From: a virus
DNA length: 28,726 bases
Direction: 5' to 3' (one strand)
IMG/VR virus record: IMGVR_UViG_3300033156_000660
Location: 1-28,726 of that record
This document shows positions 6,041 through 14,468 of this stretch, piece by piece. The position numbers and the translations under genes were made by a program. Below the pieces are notes generated by a model. That model was not told the origin of the DNA, ran no database searches, and saw nothing but the letters and a program-made list of their open reading frames with translations. How positions within the stretch are numbered: position 1 is the first letter of the stretch; every line of letters begins with the position of its first letter.

Positions 6041-8782
6041 TTACACCTCCCGCAAAGTAGAAACTCCATTATGCTTGACTACTTCGTAACAACGGTCTGG
6101 CTCCAGTCCAGTGGCAATGTAAGGATTATGTGTAGTGACAACTACTCTGTCAAACCGTTTTACCACTTGTGGCAACGCAGCTGCAAAGAGTTGGGCATTG
6201 ACGCTATCCAAGCCGTCGCCGGGCTCATCGAGTATTAGCAAGTTGAAGCGCGTCAACACATCCCGTACGGCAAAGCCGGTGATCAGGCTAGCCATACGAA
6301 GTTCGCCTTCTGACTGTCCCTTCAAGCTAGCTGCTCCATGAGCGTTATGGACCTCCACATCGAGTTGCCCATCTTCAGTAATTGCAAAATCTACCTGAAT
6401 CTCACCTTCCGTAAACATGCTCGAGTAGAAAGCAGCCGCCGCATTAAGCTTAGGGCAGGTGTTAGTCATAAGGAAAGCCGGGATGCCTGTACGTGCCAGA
6501 ACTTTCACGGCCAACTTTTGCACTTCGAGCTGCATCTCCAACTTGCGTCGCTCCTCTTTCAAACGCTTTTGTTCTCGTCGCACGTCTTCCAGAGCTTTCT
6601 CATGAGATTGTCGTACTCGTACGATACTTTCATACATTTCTATCTCGTCGACAGTACGTCCCAGTTCGCTCAGCAACCGTTCAAGGGATTGGGAAGCCTG
6701 CTTACGCTGTTCAGCCTTCTCTTGTAAGACGTCCGCCAACTTTATAGCACGCAGGTCCAAGTGCTCAACCTGTGCGGCCAGGTACTTCCGTCGTTGTTCG
6801 AGACGGTCAATATCGTTAATCAGTTTTTGTTTGCAGGTCTGCACGAATGTTTTATCCACCGGCTGGTGACAAGTCGGGCAGCGATCTTTCAGTCCCTCAA
6901 GTTGTCTTAAATCGCGTCGTAGGGCGTAGAGTCGTTGTTCGATATTCGATAACTCGGCTTGCAGACGAGTATGTAAAGAGGTAAAAACTCCATGGAGTGC
7001 TTCCAGTTCAACATGATCAGAGAAATACCTTAACGTATAGTACTGAGCCAGAAGATTTCCTATCTGTCGTTGGTAGCTCCGCTCAGCTCGCACGAGTTGT
7101 TTGTTGCGCTGCGGAAGCTGCCGTAGAGATTCTTTGTGCGTCTTTAACAACTTGTTAGACTCGGCAAGCGAATGCTCGATAGCATCAAGTTGCTTTTGTG
7201 TGTCAGTAAGGCGTGCACGCGCTTCTACTACGGCTTCCTCAAAGCGATGAAGACCTAAAAACTGCGAGAGCAGGTCTTTACGTTGTTTTTCCGTTCCGGA
7301 TAACAATGTGTTGACTTCACGCTGATCGATGTAAAGGGAGTTCAACAGTGCGTCCAACGAAAGTCCTGTCAATTGTGCCAGTGCCTCTTGTGCGGATCTC
7401 GCGTTCCCGGGAAGCACGTTCTTCCCATCAACTATTGCCCGCAGGCCGACGGGCTTACGACTCCTGATGACTTCTATGGGTTTGTCATCTACCTTGATTT
7501 GCAATGATATCGTGCTAGCCCCGCGTGCTCCGTTTCTACGCCACTCATCATGGCTTTGGCCCTTTGAGTTGGCGCCAAACAATGCAAGGGCTGGAAGGCT
7601 GAGCAGATTTGTTTTGCCGGAACCATTACTACGATTCTTCCAGTCCAAACTTCTGCCAGTAATGAGCGTAAGCCCGGGCTTGTAAGTAAACTCTACTTTC
7701 TCGTAGGAAAGTACGTTGGTAGCTTTTACGAATTCGAAGCTTATGGGTTTCAATGCGCGGATGGGTTGCTGATCGAGTAGTTCAGTTAGGTAATCAATAA
7801 GTGCGTTTCGTTGCTTTGGCTGTTTCGAGAAGAACTGTTGGTGTGCTACGTATTCAGTGATTAAGTCTCTGTCGCTTTCCGGCGAGCCTCGCAACGGCAC
7901 ATGAATCTGCTCACCAGGTCGTTCAAACACTAGGTGTACTTGTGCTGGCGCGTACTCCTTACTGACTTTCTTACGAACCGTCTCTGCTCTTCGTAACAGA
8001 TCTTTGTGTTGGGTATAAGGAACTTTGATGCGTACTACATCCTGCGCACTAAGTTTGCGCTTAACGTAGCCTGGAGCAGTGGGGTCGACGTAGTTGCGAA
8101 TATGTAGTTGTTGCTCCGTTACGGTATCCTGATCTAGGTCAAGTATCAGAAAGCGTTTCGTTTGATTGACTTCGCCCCAGTCAATAGCAAATGGGCTTCC
8201 TACATACTGGATATTTGGTGCGATGAACTGCGGCTGATGAATATGCCCACCAAAGCATTTACGAAAACGCGTTGGTCGTAAGACGGCCTTCGGCAAACCC
8301 TCATGGGACTCAGAGTAGACATTGTAGTGGGCTCCTCGAACTTCGAAGTGAAAGAATAGATAATCTCCTTTGGCTTTTCGTACGGCACGTTCCAGGTTGC
8401 TCTGGTCTCGCAGAAACGGTACCATGGCTAAAAGCGCCCCGTTTTCAGTCGTCAATGTAACCGGTTCGGAAACCACAAGTGCACCGGTGGCTTCCACCAC
8501 CGGCTGACAAGAGGGCAGATCATCATCGACTCCCATACGATCGTGATTACCTAAGAGCAGTACAAACGGCACCTTCCGTACAATCGCCTTCACGCTCTCT
8601 ACCAGGAAGTTGGTAATGCGTTGGTCAACCGGGTTCCAAGGTTGCTTGATGTCTCCCAAGTGTATTACCATGCCAATATCTCGATCGTTCTGTAGTACGG
8701 AAATCACGTTCTCGACTACCAGATGACACAGATCAAGATTCTGCGGGGAAGCATGCCAGTCACTCGTTAACAGGATCTTCAT
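6041..8782 (-). CDS. SbcD-SbcC (Mre11-Rad50 / gp47-gp46) fusion protein
   Basis: One 913-residue chain carries both halves of the DNA-end processing nuclease. Residues 1 to about 340 are the Mre11/SbcD phosphoesterase, with SDWH (D8, H10), LGD (D44), GNHD (79-81), H145 and GGHIH (H180, H182). From about 345 comes a Rad50/SbcC ATPase: Walker A NGSGKT (386-391), a first coiled-coil arm of about 115 residues, a zinc hook CPTC (635-638), a second arm, the signature region KGQSEGE (821-827), Walker B LLILDEP (848-854) and an H-loop TTH (883-885). In T4 and bacteria the two are separate adjacent genes. All key residues are intact, so it should be active. Its ATG overlaps the clamp loader stop by four bases. 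Confidence 0.93.
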   Translation of the reverse strand: MKILLTSDWHASPQNLDLCHLVVENVISVLQNDRDIGMVIHLGDIKQPWNPVDQRITNFLVESVKAIVRKVPFVLLLGNHDRMGVDDDLPSCQPVVEATGALVVSEPVTLTTENGALLAMVPFLRDQSNLERAVRKAKGDYLFFHFEVRGAHYNVYSESHEGLPKAVLRPTRFRKCFGGHIHQPQFIAPNIQYVGSPFAIDWGEVNQTKRFLILDLDQDTVTEQQLHIRNYVDPTAPGYVKRKLSAQDVVRIKVPYTQHKDLLRRAETVRKKVSKEYAPAQVHLVFERPGEQIHVPLRGSPESDRDLITEYVAHQQFFSKQPKQRNALIDYLTELLDQQPIRALKPISFEFVKATNVLSYEKVEFTYKPGLTLITGRSLDWKNRSNGSGKTNLLSLPALALFGANSKGQSHDEWRRNGARGASTISLQIKVDDKPIEVIRSRKPVGLRAIVDGKNVLPGNARSAQEALAQLTGLSLDALLNSLYIDQREVNTLLSGTEKQRKDLLSQFLGLHRFEEAVVEARARLTDTQKQLDAIEHSLAESNKLLKTHKESLRQLPQRNKQLVRAERSYQRQIGNLLAQYYTLRYFSDHVELEALHGVFTSLHTRLQAELSNIEQRLYALRRDLRQLEGLKDRCPTCHQPVDKTFVQTCKQKLINDIDRLEQRRKYLAAQVEHLDLRAIKLADVLQEKAEQRKQASQSLERLLSELGRTVDEIEMYESIVRVRQSHEKALEDVRREQKRLKEERRKLEMQLEVQKLAVKVLARTGIPAFLMTNTCPKLNAAAAFYSSMFTEGEIQVDFAITEDGQLDVEVHNAHGAASLKGQSEGELRMASLITGFAVRDVLTRFNLLILDEPGDGLDSVNAQLFAAALPQVVKRFDRVVVTTHNPYIATGLEPDRCYEVVKHNGVSTLREV

Positions 8783-9786
8783 TTTCTATCTCCGAACTGC
8801 ATGCAAACGAGATACAGCGTTCCGGTCAGCCAGTACATAAGATTTTGATCTTCCAACGGCGCTGGCGCCATGAGCATTTGCAGTGAGGTAGCCAACGTTC
8901 TCCGACGAGTAGCATGTACTTCATGAAGCAATGCTTTTCGCAACCATCCAGCCACTGCTGCGCGTATCAGCCGAGAGTCTTCAGCGCCAACGTTCTCTAA
9001 GATTTTGCGTAATGTCTTCCAATCCCCACGTGTTACAGCTTTACAGATGGCCAGGGCAGACTGAGATTCTTCCGATAGTCCCCATACAGCTTCCTTGATG
9101 CTGGCTCCCGCAGCTAGTTTGTCCAATACCATCAAGAGAATTCCCGGAGCATGAATGCCGGCCATATGAATGGCATCAAAGAGTTCCGGTAGGTCAACCT
9201 TCAGGCGCAGTTGACGAGCTATCTTACGAACGAACGCTTCTGTGTTACTGAGTGATAATGGTCGGAGAGCATAGGTCATGCATCGTCGTCGTAGCGTAAG
9301 CAGGAGCTTGTTCGGTTCTGTTGTACAGATGATCCAAACGGTCGATGAGTTTGTTTGCTCCAAAGGCTTTAACAACAAGTTCTGTCCGGCAGTAGTAACT
9401 CGCTGTGCCTCGTCAAGGATAAACACTCTACGCTTCGACGGCAGTTGCGGTCGATATCGCGCCTGTTCTACGATTTCTCCAATCTGTTCCACCTTGTTCA
9501 CTTCAGAGGCGTTAATTTCGTGGATGGCAAATTCAGACCATCGAGACCAACATTCGTCACAAGGCTCTCCCCATGTTTCCTGATGTGAGCACTGATAAGA
9601 AAGCGCAACGATGCGAGCCATGGTGGTCTTACCACATCCAGAAGGTCCGTGGAACAGCCAAGCATGTGGTTCACGTTCGACAATCTGTTTACGGATAGTA
9701 CGGATTAGGTTGCGCTGTCCGATGACTTCCGAAAAGCGTTTGGGTCGTAATTTGAGTGCGAGTATTGCCGATTCTGGTATTTGCAT
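8779..9786 (-). CDS. DnaX-like clamp loader AAA+ subunit
   Basis: The 335-residue protein opens LRPKRFSEVIGQ, the usual start of clamp loader ATPases. Walker A GPSGCGKTT is at 47-55, Walker B VFILDEAQ at 121-128, sensor 1 CTTEPNK at about 154-160 and an arginine-finger-like RRRC at 166-169, in place of the usual SRC. Residues C66, H68, C76 and C79 form a small zinc site in the position of the DnaX four-cysteine module. The C-terminal 150 residues resemble a collar domain. It would load the probable sliding clamp encoded at 20994. Its start overlaps the RecA-like stop as TAATG. Confidence 0.85.
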   Translation of the reverse strand: MQIPESAILALKLRPKRFSEVIGQRNLIRTIRKQIVEREPHAWLFHGPSGCGKTTMARIVALSYQCSHQETWGEPCDECWSRWSEFAIHEINASEVNKVEQIGEIVEQARYRPQLPSKRRVFILDEAQRVTTAGQNLLLKPLEQTNSSTVWIICTTEPNKLLLTLRRRCMTYALRPLSLSNTEAFVRKIARQLRLKVDLPELFDAIHMAGIHAPGILLMVLDKLAAGASIKEAVWGLSEESQSALAICKAVTRGDWKTLRKILENVGAEDSRLIRAAVAGWLRKALLHEVHATRRRTLATSLQMLMAPAPLEDQNLMYWLTGTLYLVCMQFGDRK

Positions 9787-10679
9787 TACTGGCTCTTCTT
9801 GATTTCCTTGGGATCGAGAAACTCGGTGGGCCCATCGAAGAGGATTCTGTAGCCAATCTGGCTGCCTTCAAGGCCTCCTGCTTTGTTTTTGATGTTTGTC
9901 ATCACTCCTTGGATTCCGACTTGCTTACCCATGTGCATGACTCGACCACCTTTGGTTCTCTGCACGCGCACACGGCAGTGGCTATAGAACTTCAAGGCGT
10001 TGCCACCAGGAGTGTAATAAGGCGAACCGAACAACTGCATGGGGTTCTGACGCAGCTGGTTGATGAATATAAGCAGGATGTTGTAATTACGCGCCTTTGA
10101 GATCCACCGACGTAAGAGTGCTCCAAGAAACATGGGTAGCGCCATGTTGGTACGAAGGTTACGATCAGCGACGTCGGAGTCTGCTTCTTCAGTGAGCAAT
10201 ATGGCAGGCACGGAGTCGACGACCAGCACGATACGATTGGCATGTTTATGGATCAGTGGCAAGGCATCTTCTACTTCATCGCAAAGCTCATTGCCCGAGA
10301 TAATCCGAGGACTCTTTTCGTTGCCAAACATGCCCTCGTAAGGCTGAAAAAGTAAGAAGTCATTCTCGGTGTCGAGACCACGCTTCTTTACCCACTCTGG
10401 ATCGTAGGAGTTCTCGAAATCAATCCATACTACGTATGCGCCTTGCTGCTGCGCAATGGCAGCCAGAGTGGTCACCAAGGCTGTCTTGCCATGGCTTTCC
10501 ATGCCAGATACTTCCATTACCCGACCGTAGGGAATTCCTAGATCTGGATGTCCGAGTACGTTGTTGAGCATGGGATTTCCTGTATCAAGATAAGCCTGTG
10601 GTGTCCACTCCAGCTCTACATGCTTAAGCCGTCGGCGCACTTGAGATAGGATTTTGTCGGACCGACTGCTTTTGGCCAT
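9786..10679 (-). CDS. RecA/UvsX-like recombinase
   Basis: This 297-residue strand-exchange ATPase starts at ATG 10679 after TTGAGGTGAG. Walker A GMESHGKT is at 59-66, the catalytic glutamate lies in IDFENSYD (about 89), Walker B VLVVDS is at 151-156, and the loop L2 region FINQLRQNP is followed by YYTPGGNALKFYS. It is shorter than bacterial RecA (about 350) and lacks most of the C-terminal domain, as phage forms often do. The order SSB, RecA, clamp loader, SbcDC points to a recombination-driven replication module. Confidence 0.9.
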   Translation of the reverse strand: MAKSSRSDKILSQVRRRLKHVELEWTPQAYLDTGNPMLNNVLGHPDLGIPYGRVMEVSGMESHGKTALVTTLAAIAQQQGAYVVWIDFENSYDPEWVKKRGLDTENDFLLFQPYEGMFGNEKSPRIISGNELCDEVEDALPLIHKHANRIVLVVDSVPAILLTEEADSDVADRNLRTNMALPMFLGALLRRWISKARNYNILLIFINQLRQNPMQLFGSPYYTPGGNALKFYSHCRVRVQRTKGGRVMHMGKQVGIQGVMTNIKNKAGGLEGSQIGYRILFDGPTEFLDPKEIKKSQ

Positions 10680-10687
10680 TGCTCACC

Positions 10688-11845
10688 TCAACGCCGTTTG
10701 GTGCGCCGTCTTGTAGTCTTTTTCTTAGGTGCTGTTGTCTTCTTCTTGGTGGTAGTTTTGCTAGTTCTCCGTTTTCGCGAAGAGGCAGGAGTTTCTTCCT
10801 CTTCCTCTTCCTCCTCGTCTTCTTCCTCTTCCTCTTCCTCTTCCTCTTCCTCCTCGTCTTCTTCCTCTTCCTCTTCCTCTTCCTCCTCGTCTTCTTCCTC
10901 TTCCTCTTCCTCCTCGTCCTCTAACTCTTCCTCTTCCTCCTCGTCTTCGGCCTCTTCCTCTTCTTCCTCCTCGTCTTCGGCCTCTTCCTCTTCTTCCTCC
11001 TCGTCTTCTGCCTCTTCCTCGTCTTCGTCCTCTAACTCTTCCTCTTCCTCTTCTTCCTCCTCGTCTTCTGCCTCTTCCTCGTCTTCGTCCTCTAACTCTT
11101 CCTCTTCCTCTTCTTCCTCCTCGTCTTCTGCCTCTTCCTCTAACTCTTCCTCTTCGAGTGCCTCCTCGTCTTCTGGTTCTTCGTCTTCTGCAGCTTCTCT
11201 GATGTCACGACCGTAAAATGCTGCTTGTTGTACGCTCTTTGAATATTTCGGAAGCAGCTCGTCAAATGTTTTTGAAGCTGCCAAGATGCCCTTTGGTACT
11301 TTCGATGGAGCGTCGTCGGGAATAGCCGCGCTATATTCGGTATCTCGCATCTTGGTACCAGAGCGCATAATGGTAATGTTGTAGCCCTTTACCGGGTGGT
11401 CGTAGGAACGTTTGCTCGATATCAGCAACTGCAAAATGGCCAATACCAAACGCTTTGCGCTGACCCACCAAACCTTAGGTCTATCGAACTTTCCTGTCTC
11501 TGGATCTACAGATGCAACCTGAACTACAAAGGCAGGTTTGGCTTGAATCTCGTTTGCCATAAGATGCCGTCGTTGGTTTGCAGACTTGAGCAGCTCCGGT
11601 ATCTTCTTGTCACAAAGCCAACAAGAGCCCTGTCCGTCAATATCCTTACCACAGCGAACCGATATCTTGTCGGGGCCAACTCCATAGTGCATTCGAAGTT
11701 CGGCATAAGGAGGCTTATCCAGACCCTCCTTGTTAGGAAGAATCCGGAAGGTGTTGTCTCCTTCAGCAAGTTTGAATTTGTCACCCGCCTGACGGTCCTT
11801 GAGCCTCCGACGGGCTTGTGCTTTCCAATCAGCTTTCTTTGCCAT
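10688..11845 (-). CDS. gp32-like single-strand DNA binding protein with extreme acidic tail
   Basis: The N-terminal 215 residues resemble T4 gp32. A zinc site H53-x11-C65-x9-C75-x2-C78 almost matches the gp32 spacing (H-x12-C-x9-C-x2-C), and the N-terminus is basic. From about 218 to 350 the chain is almost only Glu and Asp with a few Ala and Leu. It then ends in about 35 residues rich in Lys, Arg and Thr (for example KTTTKKKTTAPKKK). T4 gp32 also has an acidic C-terminal arm that recruits partners, but a far shorter one and without a basic end. The acidic part is encoded by tandem DNA repeats. The start at ATG 11845 has AAGGAGAAC upstream. Confidence 0.82.
   Translation of the reverse strand: MAKKADWKAQARRRLKDRQAGDKFKLAEGDNTFRILPNKEGLDKPPYAELRMHYGVGPDKISVRCGKDIDGQGSCWLCDKKIPELLKSANQRRHLMANEIQAKPAFVVQVASVDPETGKFDRPKVWWVSAKRLVLAILQLLISSKRSYDHPVKGYNITIMRSGTKMRDTEYSAAIPDDAPSKVPKGILAASKTFDELLPKYSKSVQQAAFYGRDIREAAEDEEPEDEEALEEEELEEEAEDEEEEEEEEELEDEDEEEAEDEEEEEEEEELEDEDEEEAEDEEEEEEEAEDEEEEEEEAEDEEEEEELEDEEEEEEEEDEEEEEEEEEEDEEEEEEEEEEEEDEEEEEEEETPASSRKRRTSKTTTKKKTTAPKKKTTRRRTKRR
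10797..11160 (-). repeat. Tandem repeats encoding the acidic tail
   Basis: The DNA is built of TCTTCC and TCCTCG-type units. A 60-base unit at 10981-11040 is repeated exactly at 11041-11100, and its first 40 bases recur at 11101-11140. Related 30-base units lie at 10921-10980 and shorter ones at 10797-10920. In the coding frame all encode Glu, Asp and occasional Ala or Leu. Such arrays can change length by slippage or recombination. Confidence 0.92.
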
Positions 11846-12014
11846 GCGTGTTCTCCTTGTCCTTAACTGCGTAGTTAAACTGCTTATCCAACTTTTCGAG
11901 GTACTTTTGTTTCTCTCTGAAGTAGACCTTGAAAAGCCAACAACCTGTTACTACTAACAGGAGAAACAACAGTATCACGATAACACCAAAGAGTAAAATC
12001 TGTTCATACGCCAT
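11829..12014 (-). CDS. Small single-pass membrane protein
   Basis: The 61-residue protein has one strongly hydrophobic segment at about residues 6-29 (ILLFGVIVILLFLLLVVTGCW), followed by a charged tail (FREKQKYLEKLDKQ) with coiled-coil character. It starts at ATG 12014 after GAGGAAG, overlaps the upstream gene by 11 bases and runs 17 bases into the SSB gene, so it is translated within the operon. The positive charge after the segment suggests the tail is cytoplasmic. The function is unknown. A membrane anchor for replication proteins is one idea, and a holin is less likely given this position. Confidence 0.65.
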   Translation of the reverse strand: MAYEQILLFGVIVILLFLLLVVTGCWLFKVYFREKQKYLEKLDKQFNYAVKDKENTHGKES

Positions 12015-12552
12015 ACCGCTTCCTCAAACCCTTTCGTACTTCATCAATCTTCTGCCGGTAACTTTCAGAGGCCGCTTGTAGGGAGATTTCCGACGTTGCC
12101 ATATCGCTAACTACTTTCAGACAGCTTTGGCGTTGTCGGAATGCTTCGATTAAGAGTTTAGCCATCTCTTCCTCCGCTTCGACAGCTTGTTTTAGTTCCA
12201 GGGCTTTTCTCCATTGTGCGTTGCTGGTAATTACTTCCTCAACCTTGCGTTCCGTTACACGTTCGTCGTTAACAGAGAGCTGTTGGCGGGCTTTGGCGCC
12301 CAACTCGGCCCGGAGCGTGTCCAACGCCATACGTGCCTGCATTGCCTTACGGAGACAACGAACACGATATCGTGCTGCTTCGATAAACAGCCGAGGCTGC
12401 TCCATGGCGTCTTCTACTATTGTCTCGCCATCAAACCGTAGCCGGTCGATTAGTCGCAACACCTCAACGGATACCTCATCGTTTGGCACCGACGTTCGTT
12501 TGCTAAGAGTCTTCTTCTTCTTTCGTACAGCCACTGTGTCTCTTCTTTTCAT
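12004..12552 (-). CDS. Hypothetical coiled-coil protein, possible recombination mediator
   Basis: The 182-residue protein has a very basic N-terminus (RKKKKTLSKR at about 10-19) and then an almost fully helical body with many heptad-like stretches. I see no catalytic motif. It lies between the SSB and UvsW-like genes and starts in a TAATG overlap with the latter. In T4 the mediator gene uvsY sits next to uvsW and loads UvsX onto gp32-coated DNA. The location and helical make-up fit such a role, but there is no sequence match I can claim. Confidence 0.68.
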   Translation of the reverse strand: MKRRDTVAVRKKKKTLSKRTSVPNDEVSVEVLRLIDRLRFDGETIVEDAMEQPRLFIEAARYRVRCLRKAMQARMALDTLRAELGAKARQQLSVNDERVTERKVEEVITSNAQWRKALELKQAVEAEEEMAKLLIEAFRQRQSCLKVVSDMATSEISLQAASESYRQKIDEVRKGLRKRYGV

Positions 12553-14003
12553 TATTCTAAATCCAGACGTCGTTCGGCGAGCTGTAAGAGCTTTTGAGCA
12601 CTCATGGGTTTACTGACGACACAGATCGTTGTACGCAACTTGCGTAATGCCGCAAGACGCTCCTTGGTAGCAGGAAGACCAGGATCGCTGATATCGAAAT
12701 GCAATAACCCGGTTTTCCCAGGACTACTACGCGAGCCTCGACCGAATCGTTGCTGTGCCGCGTTGTGGGATTGACGTCCGGAAGCATCAATTACTACTTC
12801 AAGATTTGGGATGTCGATACCCTTGCCAAAGATGCGATCGGTCAGGATTAATTTGAGCTTGCCGTGCTTCATCCGCTCAATCGCGTCAAGGCGGCGCTCG
12901 TGAGGGTCTTCCCCTGAAAGTACGACAAACTGTTGCTTGCCTCCCATGAGCAGCTCTCTAAGGTTCTCCAAATGTTGTAGTCGGTCAACCAGGACAATGA
13001 CCGGCTTTCCAGAGGCAACGCATGCTTGAGCCAGCTCTACGACAAAACGGTTTCTCTCTACGTTGTTTACGACGATAAGATCGTAGCGCGTTTCAGCATT
13101 CAAACGTTTGTAGTAATGTGGCGCGATGATTCCCAATGGGAAGCGTACTGACACTACTAAACCTTTTGCCAAGTAGCCTTCTTTGATACCCTTTACTAGA
13201 GGATAGGTATAAACTATGGGACCTGCCAGCGCAATTGCTGGATAGCGGACGTACTTCTTACGAATCTGTAACGTAGCGGTCAACCCGAACACCGCCTTTG
13301 GCTTTAGGATTCGTAGTACGTTGCGTGTCCGGTCGTTGATTGCTTCATGGACTTCATCTAACACGACAACATCAGGCGCCAGCTTCGTTACTTCTGAGGT
13401 TTTACGGCGACTATGAAGCGTTTGTATCGTTGATACGGTAATACGTTCTGGTTCAAAGTGTCCAGCACCAATAATGCCGACCGGCTCGTCGAGAAGACGG
13501 TGAAGCTCTCTTCGTGCTTGCTCCAGCAGCGTCAGTTCATCGACAATGAACAAACCCTTGCCTTTCAACGCCGAGAAGTACAACCCGACAGTGAACGTCT
13601 TGCCCGAACCTGTTGCTTGAAGAACCAGGCCTCCTGTCTTGCTGGCCAGGACCATCTTGTCAAAGCAGGTACGCTGATAGTGTCGAGCCTGTTTCCATAT
13701 ATGGGAGTTCGGTTTATGAAACTCGGGGCTGATACGACGATCAGTTACTGTTACCTTAAATTCCTTTTCAAGCTGGGGCAACAGCTCGAGAACCAATCCG
13801 GTGGCGACCTGACCCCAACGTATCAGGCTGATATAGCCGTCCCACATGCCGTTGATATACTTCGGCATGAACCGGTAGCCTTTTGGGTGGAAGCGGAAGA
13901 ACTTCCGAATGCGATCCGTGGCGTCGATATCGTTGTGGACATCGAGACGGGTCATCCGGTTTCGCATTAGGATGTCGAGCTTGGGTCGTCGCGCTTCCGT
14001 CAT
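12552..14003 (-). CDS. UvsW-like superfamily 2 helicase
   Basis: This 483-residue ATPase has Walker A QATGSGKT (129-136), DEVH (216-219), TAT (242-244) and a C-terminal motif VI QQRFGRGSR. The N-terminal 100 residues contain PKYINGMWDGYISL (47-60). This matches the small DNA-binding domain of T4 UvsW, which has a conserved WDG. UvsW remodels branched recombination intermediates and stalled forks and unwinds R-loops. It is the first gene of the leftward arm. A TATAAT element ends 14 bases upstream of its ATG, so the mRNA leader is very short. Confidence 0.87.
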   Translation of the reverse strand: MTEARRPKLDILMRNRMTRLDVHNDIDATDRIRKFFRFHPKGYRFMPKYINGMWDGYISLIRWGQVATGLVLELLPQLEKEFKVTVTDRRISPEFHKPNSHIWKQARHYQRTCFDKMVLASKTGGLVLQATGSGKTFTVGLYFSALKGKGLFIVDELTLLEQARRELHRLLDEPVGIIGAGHFEPERITVSTIQTLHSRRKTSEVTKLAPDVVVLDEVHEAINDRTRNVLRILKPKAVFGLTATLQIRKKYVRYPAIALAGPIVYTYPLVKGIKEGYLAKGLVVSVRFPLGIIAPHYYKRLNAETRYDLIVVNNVERNRFVVELAQACVASGKPVIVLVDRLQHLENLRELLMGGKQQFVVLSGEDPHERRLDAIERMKHGKLKLILTDRIFGKGIDIPNLEVVIDASGRQSHNAAQQRFGRGSRSSPGKTGLLHFDISDPGLPATKERLAALRKLRTTICVVSKPMSAQKLLQLAERRLDLE

Positions 14004-14017
14004 ACCGTTCTATCTTC

Positions 14018-14023
14018 ATTATA
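14018..14023 (-). promoter_or_regulatory. -10 element of the leftward arm
   Basis: TATAAT on the leftward strand lies 14 bases before the UvsW-like ATG (14003). The candidate -35 region is poor, but two 20-base direct repeats lie just upstream, at the right distance for an activator. The same 14-base gap occurs at the rightward promoter. Confidence 0.6.
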
Positions 14024-14036
14024 CATAATTTACTGT

Positions 14037-14081
14037 GCAGTGAAATGTATAAACTAGCCACGCAGCGAAATACATAAACTA
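14037..14081 (-). repeat. Two 20-base direct repeats upstream of the leftward promoter
   Basis: The copies lie at 14037-14056 and 14062-14081, with a period of 25 bases and 17 of 20 positions identical. On the leftward strand the consensus is TAGTTTATnnATTTCnCTGC. The position just upstream of the -10 element suggests binding sites for an activator or repressor, or an origin-binding protein. Confidence 0.6.
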
Positions 14082-14119
14082 ACTGCTCTGCGAAGGCGGT
14101 TTTTACCTTTTTTTGTAAG

Positions 14120-14157
14120 GGCTCTTATACTTCGTATAAGAGCCATTGTTTTTTTTT
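14120..14157 (+). terminator. Intrinsic terminator, rightward strand
   Basis: A perfect 11-bp stem (GGCTCTTATAC at 14120-14130 and its complement at 14134-14144) with loop TTC is followed after four bases by nine T at 14149-14157. This is a textbook intrinsic terminator for rightward transcription, yet no rightward gene lies upstream of it. It may end a short RNA starting near 14060, or block antisense transcription from the left arm. Confidence 0.8.
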
Positions 14158-14205
14158 ATCTCTTAGAAAGAGAGAGAAAGAGCCCTTTATAACTTAACGT
14201 CCCCC

Positions 14206-14331
14206 AAAGTTCGAAAGTTCGTAGTGTGGGTAAACGTTCTCTGTTCACATCGTTGCTATCACTCCGTTCACTCCGTTGCTTACGTTGTCGTCGAAACTTT
14301 ACTGATGCATCACACCGTTTACATCGTTGCT
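14206..14331. repeat. Iteron-like repeats in the divergent region
   Basis: Three 15-base direct repeats with consensus GTTyACwyCGTTGCT lie at 14243-14257, 14266-14280 and 14317-14331. An inverted piece of the same motif, AACGATGT, is at 14367-14374. A tandem pair of AAAGTTCG occupies 14206-14221. Repeats like these between divergent replication operons suggest a replication origin or binding sites for an initiator or regulator. No gene lies in 14004-14482. Confidence 0.5.
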
Positions 14332-14439
14332 CACAACACTGGCCGTAACCGACATCTAGATCTCGTAACGATGTTATCCGCTTCATATCCCAAACGGTTA
14401 AACGTAGGGACGGTTATATCGCGTCGGCGAAAGTTTGTC

Positions 14440-14468
14440 TTGACCTGTGCCTCGGGATTGCCTATAAT
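14440..14468 (+). promoter_or_regulatory. Sigma70-type promoter of the rightward arm
   Basis: TTGACC at 14440-14445, a 17-base spacer and a perfect TATAAT at 14463-14468 match the bacterial housekeeping consensus. Transcription would start near 14475, only about 8 bases before ATG 14483. This should be a strong early promoter, read by host RNA polymerase, for the replication operon. Confidence 0.85.

Noticed and set aside
10698-11216. Rightward frame encoding poly-serine
   Set aside because: It is the mirror of the Glu/Asp repeats in the SSB gene. Low-complexity repeats keep all frames open.
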